This document shows positions 9,859-19,272 of a stretch of 64,000 bases of DNA, in pieces. Source of the DNA: Paenibacillus sp. FSL H7-0331. Its GTDB lineage: Bacteria > Bacillota > Bacilli > Paenibacillales > NBRC-103111. The notes under the pieces were generated by a model that did no database searches, was not told the origin of the DNA, and saw nothing but the letters and a program-made list of their open reading frames with translations. How positions within the stretch are numbered: position 1 is the stretch's first letter; every line of letters starts with the position of its first letter. Both the position numbers and the translations under genes were made by a program. The stretch lies in contig NZ_MRTH01000007.1 in the NCBI RefSeq assembly GCF_001956045.1, positions 248,001 through 312,000 on the forward strand, written 5' to 3'.

Positions 9859-9920
9859 TACAAACGCTTTCATCATTTGATCCCAAACAGCCCGCTTTCT
9901 GAAAGAAGACGGACTGTTTG
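9859..9920 (-). promoter_or_regulatory. Intercistronic hairpin and second cre-like box before the YesM gene
   Basis: The inverted repeat CAAACAGTCCG / CGGGCTGTTTG spans 9884-9920 between the GH43 and kinase genes. It has no T-run, so it may stabilise or process the mRNA rather than end it. Just downstream, TGAAAGCGTTTGTA at 9859-9872 resembles a cre box with one key mismatch. Both roles are inferred. Confidence 0.4.
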
Positions 9921-9939
9921 TCAAATTTATACGAGCAGA

Positions 9940-12501
9940 TCACTTGCTTGTAATTTTTATATTATCGAACATAAATGATCCCTTAGTACCCGAACGAATG
10001 CCTGCCTTGCCGGTTGTAAATGCATTAAAGTCCACATAATCTATGCTGGGCTTGGACTGCTTGTCAAGGAATACCTGAATACGGCTGCCTTGAACACGGA
10101 CCTGAATAGGATAGGTTTTATTATTTTCTAATTTCAAATCTGTTTTTTGAAGCAGAATGGAATTATAGTTTAATTTCTTTAAAGACATTTGACTGCCAGT
10201 AAGAGAAATATAATATCCCGTTAAGCTATCGATAACCTGAGCTTTGTGAACCGATTCGTTACTAACACGAACCAGTAAGCCACCATCGCTGTTCGGCTGT
10301 GTATTTAGCCCCAGTGTAATATCCGCTTCCACTGTATAATCGCTCCAGGTAGTTTTTCCTGTAAACGCCATATTGGTTTGATTCGAATCCGACTTCATCC
10401 CCCCTTGACCGACGGTCCATCTGTCGTTGTATGTCCAGTCACTGGACATGCCGTTTGCCAAGTCACCACCCTTACCAAGAGGATACACCAAATGGACGGG
10501 CTTGTCTTCAACCCTGTAAAGATCAAAGCCCATAAGATCGGCTCTGCCCTTAACCAATTTAAGCTTGAGGGTATGCAAATCAGCCTGGAGAGAGAGGACT
10601 CCGCCGCCTTTTACTTTAGTCCATTCCGATGCAGCGGGCTCAGACAGAGCAGGCATGGGGATCTCGATATTTCCCAAAAATTGATCATCCGAATAGACAG
10701 CCAATACTGCCGCTTCCTTCTGATTCACCAATCGTACATCCATTCCATAAGTGGCGGCTTCCTTAACATTAATGTTGTACTGCAGCCAGTCGCCTATGCG
10801 GCTCAGCGCGACATAATACGAATTGTCTTTTAGTTTGCCAATGAGAGTATGATCATCGGGACGTATAGGGTTTGGAGATATCGTATCATTGGTTATATGG
10901 TATCCTCTGCCCTCACCTTTCAGGTAATGCACAGCTTCAACACTTCCCGGCAGCGGCTTGTAGGCGTTATAGTCACTCGATCCATTAACTTCATTGCTAA
11001 AGGCCGTATAATCGGGATGCAGCGTCAGCCCCTCATATATATAACCGATTCCGCCTGCGCCCAGACCCTCGAGCTTTAGCTCCAGCTTGTGCATGCCATC
11101 GAAATAAACAACGGTCCGTGATGGATCCTGCTCGATGCGAAGCATATGCAGATTGGACAGATCCAGGGTAGAAGGTAACACAGCGGTTCCGGTAGTGCGT
11201 CTTTCCCCATTGATCACCTGAATCAGCTCCAGCTTCATGTCTGCAGCATGAACAATAGCCATAGCGTAATGCTTGTCATCCCGGTAACCGAACACAGCTC
11301 CAGCGTAAGCCTTTTCATTTTGCCCAGCGGCATCTGCTTTGAAATTAAATTCCGCTGTAAAGTTGGCATCCGTCTGCTGCTTGCTCGCTACGATTTGTAC
11401 GTCTCCATGTGAAAGCTTGTTCCAGTTCGCTTCCATGCCTTCTTTCTGAATCCATGTAGAGAAATCAGCTTTGCCGGGCGCCTGCTGAGCAAAATGAGTC
11501 GGACCCAGCACACCCATTTTATCTCCATTAAAAACCAGTCTATCAAGATTTAGGTACCGGTCATGTCCTACGCCAGGGGCTATGGGATTCTTGTTATTGT
11601 GATAAGCAATGTAATACGAATCAAGATCCGGCCCAATGACCGTTGAGCTATGCCCCAGCCCGTGAAAATCGTTGGTGGTGCTAATGATTAAGGGATTGTT
11701 ATAAGGCATTGTAAAATCGCCAAGCGGGCCATTCGTGGAGATGGCGTAGTTCACCCTGTAGCCTGCGCTCATAAGGTGATTGCCGGATTCCATCATAAAA
11801 TAGGTTCCGTTTCTTTTGATCAGCGTTGGCCCTTCCGTCCAGTGATCCATGCTCGTTCCCTTTAAAACCATTTCGGGTCCAAACGTGTAGGGGTCCTTCA
11901 TTTCCCGCCCGCGAATCCCTTTGGAACCGGCATGATAGAAATACCACTTGCCATCATCGTCAATATAAATCGAGCCGTCGATGCTCATCCCCAGGTTGTC
12001 CGTCTGTATAGTGAATGGACCTGTTGGACTGCTGCTCTTCAGGACATAGTGGCCTTTTCCATCCGGGGAAGTCACCATGTAGAAGGCTCCGTTCCAATAA
12101 ATCACCTCCGGGGCGTACGCCATCTTTAAACGGTCGTCCTTAGCCACGATGCCTTCGTAATTCCAGTTCACCAGATCCACCGAACTCCACGCGCGGACGT
12201 CTGATAGACCGAAATGAGTGCTGGGATACAGATAATAAATGCCGTTGTATTTCAAAATATAAGGATCTCCTGCCGGATAAGATTGTCCGTTGCGGGGATC
12301 GTTAGCATATTGCTCCTTGGCTGTCGCCATTAATGTCATACTATTGGTATAGGTATTCAGGTCCTTTAGCTTTTCAATCATTCCCGTACCCTCCATGCTA
12401 GCAGCAGTTGTTTGTGTGGTCTCCGTCGACTTGAATAGCAAGATGGCTGAAACCCCTCCCGCGATCAAAAGACAATAGACTGCAAGCCTTTTAAAATTCA
12501 C
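9940..12501 (-). CDS. Secreted GH43 arabinanase/arabinosidase-like enzyme with CBM6-like and LamG-like domains
   Basis: From the GTG at 12501 (AAAGGAG nine bases upstream) the protein has 853 residues. It starts with a signal or anchor segment (MNFKRLAVYCLLIAGGV). A five-bladed GH43 domain follows; numbered from an in-frame ATG twelve codons earlier, it carries Asp91 in AGDPYIL, Asp187 in IDGSIYIDDD and Glu235 in WTEGPT, the expected catalytic triad. A concanavalin-type stretch follows, then a CBM6-like module (VEAVHYLKGEGRGYH, GDWLQYNI), and a C-terminal LamG/DUF1080-like fold. It should cut arabinan or arabinoxylan outside the cell. It is read ahead of the YesM gene and overlaps that gene's longest possible frame by 4 bp. 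Confidence 0.88.
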   Translation of the reverse strand: MNFKRLAVYCLLIAGGVSAILLFKSTETTQTTAASMEGTGMIEKLKDLNTYTNSMTLMATAKEQYANDPRNGQSYPAGDPYILKYNGIYYLYPSTHFGLSDVRAWSSVDLVNWNYEGIVAKDDRLKMAYAPEVIYWNGAFYMVTSPDGKGHYVLKSSSPTGPFTIQTDNLGMSIDGSIYIDDDGKWYFYHAGSKGIRGREMKDPYTFGPEMVLKGTSMDHWTEGPTLIKRNGTYFMMESGNHLMSAGYRVNYAISTNGPLGDFTMPYNNPLIISTTNDFHGLGHSSTVIGPDLDSYYIAYHNNKNPIAPGVGHDRYLNLDRLVFNGDKMGVLGPTHFAQQAPGKADFSTWIQKEGMEANWNKLSHGDVQIVASKQQTDANFTAEFNFKADAAGQNEKAYAGAVFGYRDDKHYAMAIVHAADMKLELIQVINGERRTTGTAVLPSTLDLSNLHMLRIEQDPSRTVVYFDGMHKLELKLEGLGAGGIGYIYEGLTLHPDYTAFSNEVNGSSDYNAYKPLPGSVEAVHYLKGEGRGYHITNDTISPNPIRPDDHTLIGKLKDNSYYVALSRIGDWLQYNINVKEAATYGMDVRLVNQKEAAVLAVYSDDQFLGNIEIPMPALSEPAASEWTKVKGGGVLSLQADLHTLKLKLVKGRADLMGFDLYRVEDKPVHLVYPLGKGGDLANGMSSDWTYNDRWTVGQGGMKSDSNQTNMAFTGKTTWSDYTVEADITLGLNTQPNSDGGLLVRVSNESVHKAQVIDSLTGYYISLTGSQMSLKKLNYNSILLQKTDLKLENNKTYPIQVRVQGSRIQVFLDKQSKPSIDYVDFNAFTTGKAGIRSGTKGSFMFDNIKITSK

Positions 12502-12544
12502 ACGTTCACTCTCCTTTATCCCAATATCATGCACCATACATCAG

Positions 12545-12585
12545 AAAAAACATGAATCCTACCCGATCAGGAGCTTGATTCATGT
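12545..12585 (-). terminator. Terminator-like hairpin in the leader of the GH43 gene
   Basis: On the minus strand ACATGAATC (12577-12585) and GATTCATGT (12550-12558) form a 9-bp stem directly followed by six T. It lies about 45 nt before the GH43 start and downstream of the only good promoter seen for it. It could be an attenuator or the leftover terminator of a lost gene. Confidence 0.5.
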
Positions 12586-12873
12586 TGTTTTCTTATTCAG
12601 AACAAGGCTCTAAGCACATCCCCTGTCCATCCTCCTCGGCTTGAAGAAGCACAATTCCCACACGGGTCCGAAACGGAGCGGTTCGATCATTACCAAAAAA
12701 TGTAGACATCAGATCCACTCTCTGCAGTGGAACGAAGAAGATGCGCATATTCTTCATGCCTCCGTCAAAGGCTGCTTTGCTTCCTTGATCGCCGAAGGCA
12801 TCTATTCCATATCTTCCTTCATAGCCACCCGCGCTATCATGCGTACTTACTAAAGCAAACTATGTTTACGGTA
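12586..12873. other. Non-coding stretch between GH43 and AraC genes
   Basis: I see no convincing gene or RNA here. On the minus strand it would be the distal part of a leader of roughly 365 nt running from the candidate promoter at 12874-12902 to the GH43 start. Confidence 0.4.
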
Positions 12874-12902
12874 ATTATATCGTGGTTTGCACAACTTCTT
12901 AA
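12874..12902 (-). promoter_or_regulatory. Candidate sigma-A promoter for the GH43-YesM-YesN genes
   Basis: Minus strand TTAAGA (12897-12902), a 17-nt spacer and TATAAT (12874-12879). The -35 box is weak and the -10 box is perfect. It would give a leader of about 365 nt that contains the terminator-like hairpin at 12545-12585. Confidence 0.4.
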
Positions 12903-12977
12903 TAGAGAAAGCGGTACATCAGGTGAGGAAAATGGACATAAATACCCTTTTCATCAAACTCTCATGCTTCATTCAGG

Positions 12978-13007
12978 TTGATCCAGCTTTCGATAACCAA
13001 CTATTAT
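12978..13007 (+). promoter_or_regulatory. Candidate promoter for the AraC gene
   Basis: TTGATC (12978-12983), an 18-nt spacer and TATTAT (13002-13007), about 90 bp before the AraC start. The match to sigma-A is moderate. Confidence 0.35.
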
Positions 13008-13103
13008 AGATACCCTACTTTCATCTCGCAGCATGCCTTAATACGATAAACCGTGCTACAATATTGTCATAGGAACAAGCAGCTGCGTGTTTAGGGAGGT
13101 CCG

Positions 13104-13946
13104 ATGATGATGTTGAATAAACCCGGCAAGCACGGGCCCATATATCACCTGCCTCCTTTAGGGGATCCTCCTCCTTTGAGCGTGCAGTTCTTGGGGATTA
13201 ATTACTGTGATCCGGATTACCGCAACATTCGCAAGCTTTCAAAAATCACCATATTCGGTTTTGTACTGTCAGGGCAAGGTTCTGTTCAGGTGGGCTCCCA
13301 AGCATATACGGCTCGTCAGGGAGACATATTCATCCTTCCTGCCGGCTGCTACCATGAGGTTGCCTCAGACCCTGATCACCAGGAGCAGTGGAGCTACATA
13401 TGGCTAAACATTAGCGGAAACTGGATTCTGAAGTTGCTGGAAGCTTACCAGCTGCTTTCCCATGTCGTGACCTCGGACAGCGGGCTGGAGCCTTTGTTTA
13501 AAGAAGCCATTGAAAGCGTTAAGGAAAAATCAGTGGAGGAAATGCATAGCGAACTGCAGATTATTCTTATGCGAATCATCGTAAGCCTCTTCGAAACTTT
13601 ACGCAAACGAGGGGAAGCACTAACATCAACGGTTCATGCAATAAAGCAATTTTTGGATAATAGTATCCTTCATCCTTTCGATTCGATCCAACTCGCTGCA
13701 CAAATCGGCATGTCCAATAAGCAAATGAATCGCTTGTTTAAAAAAGAAGTTGGCACTACCATCTATAACTATGTCATCTCCAAAAAGATAGAATCCGCTA
13801 AAATGATGCTTCTGGGCACACAGCTGACTATAAGCGATATTGGTTATAAGCTCGGCTATGACGATCCACATTATTTTTCAAACCTGTTCCATAGCAAAAC
13901 CGGTGTAAGGCCAAGCGCCTTTCGAAAGCAATTTAATAAAATTTGA
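13104..13946 (+). CDS. AraC-family transcriptional regulator with cupin sensor domain
   Basis: A 280-residue regulator. Residues about 45-110 form a cupin-like sugar-sensing domain (GQGSVQVGSQAYTARQGDIFILPAG). Residues about 180-278 form the AraC double helix-turn-helix (IQLAAQIGMSNKQMNRLFKKE, then GYDDPHYFSNLFHSKTG). AGGGAGGT lies 4-10 nt ahead of three consecutive in-frame ATG codons, so the exact start among 13104, 13107 and 13110 is uncertain. It is the only plus-strand gene between the two glycan modules and faces the sulfatase gene across a shared terminator region. It probably controls one of the modules; which one is not shown by the sequence. Confidence 0.88.
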   Translation: MMMLNKPGKHGPIYHLPPLGDPPPLSVQFLGINYCDPDYRNIRKLSKITIFGFVLSGQGSVQVGSQAYTARQGDIFILPAGCYHEVASDPDHQEQWSYIWLNISGNWILKLLEAYQLLSHVVTSDSGLEPLFKEAIESVKEKSVEEMHSELQIILMRIIVSLFETLRKRGEALTSTVHAIKQFLDNSILHPFDSIQLAAQIGMSNKQMNRLFKKEVGTTIYNYVISKKIESAKMMLLGTQLTISDIGYKLGYDDPHYFSNLFHSKTGVRPSAFRKQFNKI

Positions 13947-13985
13947 AATTTACATCAGCATTCCAATCCCAGAGGCAAGGATAAT

Positions 13986-14015
13986 AAAAAAAAGCCGCCC
14001 GTTTTTGTTGGCGGC
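13986..14015 (-). terminator. Intrinsic terminator of the sulfatase operon
   Basis: Minus strand: GCCGCC, a ten-base loop, GGCGGC, then eight T (13986-13993). It closes module 2. Confidence 0.85.
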
Positions 14016-14018
14016 CAT

Positions 14019-14046
14019 GAAGTGACATTGCAGCACTTCCTTTTTT
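14019..14046 (+). terminator. Intrinsic terminator of the AraC gene
   Basis: GAAGTG (14019-14024) and CACTTC (14034-14039) pair, followed by six T at 14041-14046. The T-run overlaps the sulfatase stop codon on the other strand. Confidence 0.6.
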
Positions 14047-15577
14047 ATTGAGTTTGTTCTCCATACTTCTCTCTCATTGACTGCATGGAGATCTTTATGG
14101 TGTTGTTCAACGGCAGCTGATCTTCTTTATTCATAGTCCATTGCAACAGCTTTCGCTCTAGCGTGGTTCGGATCTTCAAGCATGCCGGATCATCAATGCG
14201 GTTGTGAAGCTCATGAGGATCCTGTCGCAAATCGTATAGCTCACCCTCCCCGTTTGCATAGACGCACAGCTTCCATTCATTCGTACGAATGGCCTTGCCT
14301 TTACCTATCCACGCATCCAAATACGCACACCAGACAAAATACCGCTCGTCAAAAGGATGCTGCGGGCGCAGCGTAATGTCCGATACTTTCACTGGCTCTC
14401 CGTGCTCTCCGCTTTCAATGACAATAAACTCACGGGGGGTATATTGAGGGTTTTCCTGCAGGAATGGCGCAAGGCTTCGTCCCTGGCATCCCGGCGGTAT
14501 CGGCACACCAGCCAGCTCGAACAGCGTCGGCATAACGTCAATGAGCTCGACCGGATGCGGCGTGCGCTTCGGACCCGCATACCCTGGAGTCGACATGATA
14601 AACGGTACATGGTTAAACGAGTCGTAAAAAAAGTTATGCTTTTGAATGATACCGTGCGCTCCCATAGAATCACCATGGTCGGATGTGAAGATGACAATCG
14701 TATGCTCCGTAAGTCCGAGTTCATCCATCTTTGCAAACACCTTGGCCAAAGTATCGTCAATAAAACGGATCATGCCGTAATGTATAGCGCGCACTTGGCG
14801 AATTAGCACTTCGTCGGCCGTATCCATCGCATCCATCAGGTGCGCGACCTTTACCCGCTCCGGCTTGCCCTCCAGAGTATCGACGGGCGGCATCGGTACG
14901 TCAGCCGGATCAATCATACTCGCGTACGGCTCTGGCGCTTGGTAAGGCGTGTGCGGATCGGGAAATGACAGCCAGGTAAAGAAAGGCTTCTCTTCATCGC
15001 GAACATTATCCAGATAATCCAACATCGTTTCTCCCAGCAGAAAGGTCCCACACTTGTTCAAGGGAGCCGGATTGGTGCCATGGCCAAGCGGACTATTCCA
15101 GCAATGCTTCACGGCCCATGCATGTGCAGCTTTTACGTCAGGATCATCGCGATACCCGTCCACCAGATGCCCGTGCTCACCAAGCCGAATGTAGTCGAAC
15201 ACTTCGTACAACGTACTTGGCTGCTCAGGAACTCCCCCCCGATAATACGATTCGTTATTATTCATAAAGGCGTGGTTTTTACCGATGATCGCGGTCTGAT
15301 AGCCATGCTGCTTCAGCACCTGCGGCAGTGTGACTTCGGCAGGATTAATAAGCATATGGTTAGCATGAAGGTTCAATGTGGAGCAGTAGCGTCCTGTAAA
15401 CATAGAGGACCTGGAAGGCGAACACGCTGGATAGTTGCAGAAGGCCTGCTCAAACACGACCCCTCGCTGCGCCAAACCTTCCAATGCCGGTGTTCGTAAT
15501 ACCGGATTGCCGTACAAGCTCAACGTTTCCGCCGTCTGCTGGTCTGTTTGGATTAACAGAATATTAGGTTTTTTCAT
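14045..15577 (-). CDS. Cys-type sulfatase (alkaline phosphatase superfamily)
   Basis: A 510-residue sulfatase with no signal peptide, so probably cytoplasmic. Metal-site residues appear in NILLIQTDQQ. The activation motif CSPSRSSMFTG places Cys52 where the catalytic formylglycine is made. IIGKNHAF and TSDHGDSMGAHG are further family motifs. Such enzymes remove sulfate esters from sugars or small molecules after uptake. The gene lies 51 bp downstream of the second importer, so the imported substrate may be a sulfated oligosaccharide. No formylglycine-generating enzyme or anSME gene lies in the window, so maturation depends on a gene elsewhere. The exact substrate cannot be told. Confidence 0.88.
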   Translation of the reverse strand: MKKPNILLIQTDQQTAETLSLYGNPVLRTPALEGLAQRGVVFEQAFCNYPACSPSRSSMFTGRYCSTLNLHANHMLINPAEVTLPQVLKQHGYQTAIIGKNHAFMNNNESYYRGGVPEQPSTLYEVFDYIRLGEHGHLVDGYRDDPDVKAAHAWAVKHCWNSPLGHGTNPAPLNKCGTFLLGETMLDYLDNVRDEEKPFFTWLSFPDPHTPYQAPEPYASMIDPADVPMPPVDTLEGKPERVKVAHLMDAMDTADEVLIRQVRAIHYGMIRFIDDTLAKVFAKMDELGLTEHTIVIFTSDHGDSMGAHGIIQKHNFFYDSFNHVPFIMSTPGYAGPKRTPHPVELIDVMPTLFELAGVPIPPGCQGRSLAPFLQENPQYTPREFIVIESGEHGEPVKVSDITLRPQHPFDERYFVWCAYLDAWIGKGKAIRTNEWKLCVYANGEGELYDLRQDPHELHNRIDDPACLKIRTTLERKLLQWTMNKEDQLPLNNTIKISMQSMREKYGEQTQ

Positions 15578-15628
15578 ACTCCAGTGTCCCTTCGAATTTG
15601 GTGATAGAGGTTTATGCTTTTTAAGTTG

Positions 15629-16525
15629 TTAGCCCTTAATCGAACCGATCATGACACCTTGCACAAAATATTTTTGAACAAAAGGATACAACAGCAGGAC
15701 TGGAATACTGGACACGATGATGACCGAATATTTAATGCTTTCCGCCATCATGACCCGTTCCGTCATGCCCGCTCCGTCGAGACCCATATTATCCGATTGA
15801 TTAAGGATGAGAATTTCGCGCAAAATCAACTGAAGTGGAAACAGCTCCCGGTCTTTTAAATAAATCATGGCGTTAAAATACGCATTCCAGTGACCCACGC
15901 CGTAAAACAATACCATTACCGCTATTATGGGCATCGATAAGGGGATTACGATGGTCAGCAGCAATCGGAAATTGGATGCCCCATCGATCCAGGCCGATTC
16001 TTGAAGCTCGAAGGGTACACCATTCTGAAAAAAAGTCCGCATGACGATAAGATTATAGGTTGAGATGGCGCCGGGTATAATCATTGCCCAGACGGTATTG
16101 ATCATTCCGAGCGATTTAATCAGAAGATAGGTCGGGATCAGTCCCCCGCTGAAAAACATCGTAATCGTGATGATGAACATTAGCGCCGTGCGGCCCGGTA
16201 AATCTCTTTGCGAGAGCGGATACGCCGCCAGAATCGTCAGTATGATATTGACGAAAGTACCGATCAATGTATACAGGATCGTGTTGCGAAAACCGCTCCA
16301 GATCGACTCATTCTCAAACACGTGCAGATAAGGAGTGAAAGTAAACCCTTGAGGCAGCAGCCACACCTTGCCATCAATAACGCTTATCGGATCGCTAAAG
16401 GAAGCGCTGACTACAAACAAAAGCGGATACAGTACAAGCAAAAGCACAATCCCGGCGATGGTATAGACGAGTGCATCAAAAATCCGATCATCACGAGAAC
16501 GAACTGCTTTGGATTCATTAACCAC
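15629..16525 (-). CDS. Carbohydrate ABC transporter permease, LplC/MalG type (module 2)
   Basis: A 298-residue CUT1 permease closely paralogous to the one at 2857-3753: shared stretches include YPLLFVVSASFSDP, TMFFSGGLIPTYLL and a C-terminus ending GVMIGSIKG. The EAA-loop region reads LQESAWIDGASNFRLL, with Ser in place of the second Ala. It lies 15 bp after its LplB-type partner and upstream of the sulfatase. It forms the membrane channel of an importer energised by a shared ATPase encoded elsewhere. Confidence 0.9.
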   Translation of the reverse strand: MVNESKAVRSRDDRIFDALVYTIAGIVLLLVLYPLLFVVSASFSDPISVIDGKVWLLPQGFTFTPYLHVFENESIWSGFRNTILYTLIGTFVNIILTILAAYPLSQRDLPGRTALMFIITITMFFSGGLIPTYLLIKSLGMINTVWAMIIPGAISTYNLIVMRTFFQNGVPFELQESAWIDGASNFRLLLTIVIPLSMPIIAVMVLFYGVGHWNAYFNAMIYLKDRELFPLQLILREILILNQSDNMGLDGAGMTERVMMAESIKYSVIIVSSIPVLLLYPFVQKYFVQGVMIGSIKG

Positions 16526-16540
16526 TATTCTAGTCTCCTC

Positions 16541-17488
16541 CTACCATAAGCTGGATTCCGTTTTTTTACGCGCCCAAGCGTTCACGGCAATGAGCAGCAC
16601 AAAATCGATCACCGAGTTAAACAGACTGGCTGCAGCCGTATAGCTGAACTGGCCTTGCTGAATCCCGTTTTTGTAGACGAAGGTGGCCAATATTTCGCCT
16701 TTACTAGCGTTAACTGGATTTTGCATCAGCAGCGCCTTCTCGAAGCCCACATCCATCAAATGTCCCATTTGTAAAATAAACATAATCATGACCGTCGGCA
16801 ATAAGCCCGGTAGTGAAATATGCAGCACCCGCTGCAGCCGGGTCGCCCCGTCCATTTTGGCCGCTTCGTATTGAGTCGGATCAATGCCGCTTAGTGCGGC
16901 CAAATAGATGATGGAGCTCCAGCCCATATGCTGCCACACGTCGGAGGAGACGAATATCGTCTGAAACCATTCCGCCTTGCGCATGAACGGGATCGGATCG
17001 ACACCGATTAGTACGAGCAGTTGATTGACCTTGCCCGTTTTCAAATCGAGAAACACATTGAGCATGCCGACGATAACCACAAGGGATAAAAAATGAGGAA
17101 TATAGGTAACGTTTTGCACCCATTTTTTTAAACTTTTATTATGGATTTCATAAATCACCAGTGCCAGCAAAATGGGAATCGGAAATCCGACCACCAAGGA
17201 GTAAAGGCTTAGCGATATTGTATTCCACAGCAGCTCCCAGAAATAAGAAGATTCGAAAAAACGTTCAAAATGCTTGAATCCCACCCAGGGACTGGCATTA
17301 ATACCTCGGCTTGCTGAGAAATCCTTAAAAGCAATCTGGATCCCGTACATCGGAAAATATTTGAATACGATGTACCAGATGAATGGGATTGCCAGCATGA
17401 TATAAAATTCATATTTGGATACTATCCGCCTCCAAAGCTGATGTCGCGGCTTATTTCGTACCGTCGATGCTATGATATGCGTGTTCAT
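16541..17488 (-). CDS. Carbohydrate ABC transporter permease, LplB/UgpA type (module 2)
   Basis: A 315-residue CUT1 permease with the EAA loop YEAAKMDGATRLQRVL and the same C-terminus (ARKKTESSLW) as its module 1 paralogue. The ATG at 17488 is preferred, with GGGGAG ten bases upstream; an in-frame GTG six codons earlier lies inside that ribosome site. It is read between the binding-protein gene and the LplC-type permease gene. Confidence 0.9.
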   Translation of the reverse strand: MNTHIIASTVRNKPRHQLWRRIVSKYEFYIMLAIPFIWYIVFKYFPMYGIQIAFKDFSASRGINASPWVGFKHFERFFESSYFWELLWNTISLSLYSLVVGFPIPILLALVIYEIHNKSLKKWVQNVTYIPHFLSLVVIVGMLNVFLDLKTGKVNQLLVLIGVDPIPFMRKAEWFQTIFVSSDVWQHMGWSSIIYLAALSGIDPTQYEAAKMDGATRLQRVLHISLPGLLPTVMIMFILQMGHLMDVGFEKALLMQNPVNASKGEILATFVYKNGIQQGQFSYTAAASLFNSVIDFVLLIAVNAWARKKTESSLW

Positions 17489-17573
17489 GAACGGATCACT
17501 CCCCACAATCTAGATGGGACAGGATTGCCGGTTGGCACTCCCGTCCCGCAAGACCTCCAATCTCGGCAGACAT

Positions 17574-19163
17574 TTATTTATTCATTGCATCGAAGGCTGT
17601 TTGATACGCTTGCTCAAGCTCGTCAATTTTCATCTTTTTCAATGTTGCCGTGTATTCTCCCCACTTATCGAAGCTGGTCTCACCCAAAATAAATTTGATC
17701 GCCGACTCCTGAACAAATTTGTCAATATCAGCTTTAATCGGTACGACTTTATCCGTAGCTTCTTTATTGAATATAGGCGCCCCATACATCACTTTGGACG
17801 TGAACTTCTCCGAAACGGCGGAAACTTCTTTTGTTTTTTCGCTTAACACAATGTCATCAACAATGATTGTCGGGAACCCGCCGCCCGGTACCAGGTTGAC
17901 TTGGCCCAATGCGGCCATAAATCCGCGAGGATCGTTCTTAATACTGTCCAAGATGACCGGCTTACCATTTTTCATCGTATAGCTCTGTCCTTCAATCCCG
18001 TAGTTGAAGAATTGACTCCCCTCTTCGCTGTAGAAGTAATCAACCCAACGGATAGCCGCCTCAGGGTTTTTATTGACCCTTGTGATGGCAAAAGTGCCAA
18101 TAGGCGACGCGAGTGGGCTGCCTGTGCTGAGCAGCTGATCGCCATGAGGTCCTTTAATAGGGGCCATACCCGCAAATTGATTTTCGACCTTGCTAAATGG
18201 ATCGGATGCATAAATAAAGAACATGCCGTATAACGCTTGTGACAGATTGCTGCGCCACTTCGGCAGATCCTGGGCATAAAAGTCCGCATAAAGCAGCTTT
18301 TCGGCATACAGCTTATTGAGGAACATCAGAAGTTCCTTATACCTGTCGTCACCAACCCATAACTTTACCTTATTGTTATCGATATTCGCGTTGGTCCCCA
18401 GTTGTCGATCCAAACCGAACGAACCTGCGAATGTGTTAAATACCATACCCGGATCACGCAATCCAAGCGGAATCTCGTCCTTTTTGCCGTTTCCGTTCGG
18501 GTCTTGATCGCGGAAGGCTCGCAGCACTGTGAACAGCTCATCGACATTGGTTGGCGCTTTCAGATTCAGTTTTGCCAGCCACTCTTGATTAATCCATATT
18601 TTATCCCCGCGGCCTGCGGCCTGGAGACGAATTACCGGCAATGAGTAGATGTGGCCATCTGTAGCTGTAACCGTTTTTTTGGCTTCCGGATATTGATCGA
18701 ACAGCTTTTTCAGATTAGGCGCATATTTCTCGATAAGACCTTCTAGGGGGATCAGCATTTGCTCCTGCATCCCGTATTTGGAGATGTCCGTATTACTTAA
18801 ATCCGCCCTCAGGAACAAATCCGGTAGCTCATTGGAGGCGAACAGCAGGTTACGTTTCTCTGAGCAGCCTTGCGTTGGTGTTTCCTCATAAGCCATTTTA
18901 ATGCCGCTTTTTTTCTCGTACTCCTTCAGCACCAGGACATCCTTCCATGCCGCTTGGTTGGGATCTTTACAACCAAATACCCGCATGGATACATCGGATT
19001 TGACGATCGGGAAACCGCTTGCATTTAATACCGAATTGGCCTTGTCACCTGCAGCTGCTGGTTCTTCTTTAGTAGCTTTGTCTCCAGACGAACAAGCGCT
19101 GAGGAGGGAAGATACAGCCAGTACTGCTGCAAGCGTTGTTGTTAGCACTTTCAAATTTCTCAT
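17574..19163 (-). CDS. Extracellular solute-binding lipoprotein, LplA type (module 2)
   Basis: A 529-residue lipoprotein. The signal peptide MRNLKVLTTTLAAVLAVSS ends in lipobox LSAC with Cys24. Shared landmarks with the module 1 protein include NASGFPIVK, QDPNGNGKKDEIPL and RWVDYFYSEEGSQFF, showing common descent. It delivers the substrate to the permeases at 15629-17488. It lies 109 bp downstream of the YesN gene, so it may have its own regulated promoter. Solute identity is unknown; the neighbouring sulfatase hints at a sulfated glycan. Confidence 0.92.
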   Translation of the reverse strand: MRNLKVLTTTLAAVLAVSSLLSACSSGDKATKEEPAAAGDKANSVLNASGFPIVKSDVSMRVFGCKDPNQAAWKDVLVLKEYEKKSGIKMAYEETPTQGCSEKRNLLFASNELPDLFLRADLSNTDISKYGMQEQMLIPLEGLIEKYAPNLKKLFDQYPEAKKTVTATDGHIYSLPVIRLQAAGRGDKIWINQEWLAKLNLKAPTNVDELFTVLRAFRDQDPNGNGKKDEIPLGLRDPGMVFNTFAGSFGLDRQLGTNANIDNNKVKLWVGDDRYKELLMFLNKLYAEKLLYADFYAQDLPKWRSNLSQALYGMFFIYASDPFSKVENQFAGMAPIKGPHGDQLLSTGSPLASPIGTFAITRVNKNPEAAIRWVDYFYSEEGSQFFNYGIEGQSYTMKNGKPVILDSIKNDPRGFMAALGQVNLVPGGGFPTIIVDDIVLSEKTKEVSAVSEKFTSKVMYGAPIFNKEATDKVVPIKADIDKFVQESAIKFILGETSFDKWGEYTATLKKMKIDELEQAYQTAFDAMNK

Positions 19164-19205
19164 ACAATTTCAGCCCCTTTTCTCTTCAAATTTCTAACTG
19201 AAATT

Positions 19206-19211
19206 ATTATA
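19206..19211 (-). promoter_or_regulatory. Putative -10 box upstream of the module 2 binding protein
   Basis: TATAAT on the minus strand, 43 bp before the ATG. A weak CTGACG could serve as -35 at a short spacing. No cre-like box is seen here, unlike module 1. This is the expected target region for the adjacent YesN regulator. Confidence 0.35.
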
Positions 19212-19272
19212 GACCGTAGAGGAAGACGTCAGCGTACTACATTCTTATAATAAACATCAAATTATTGCTATA

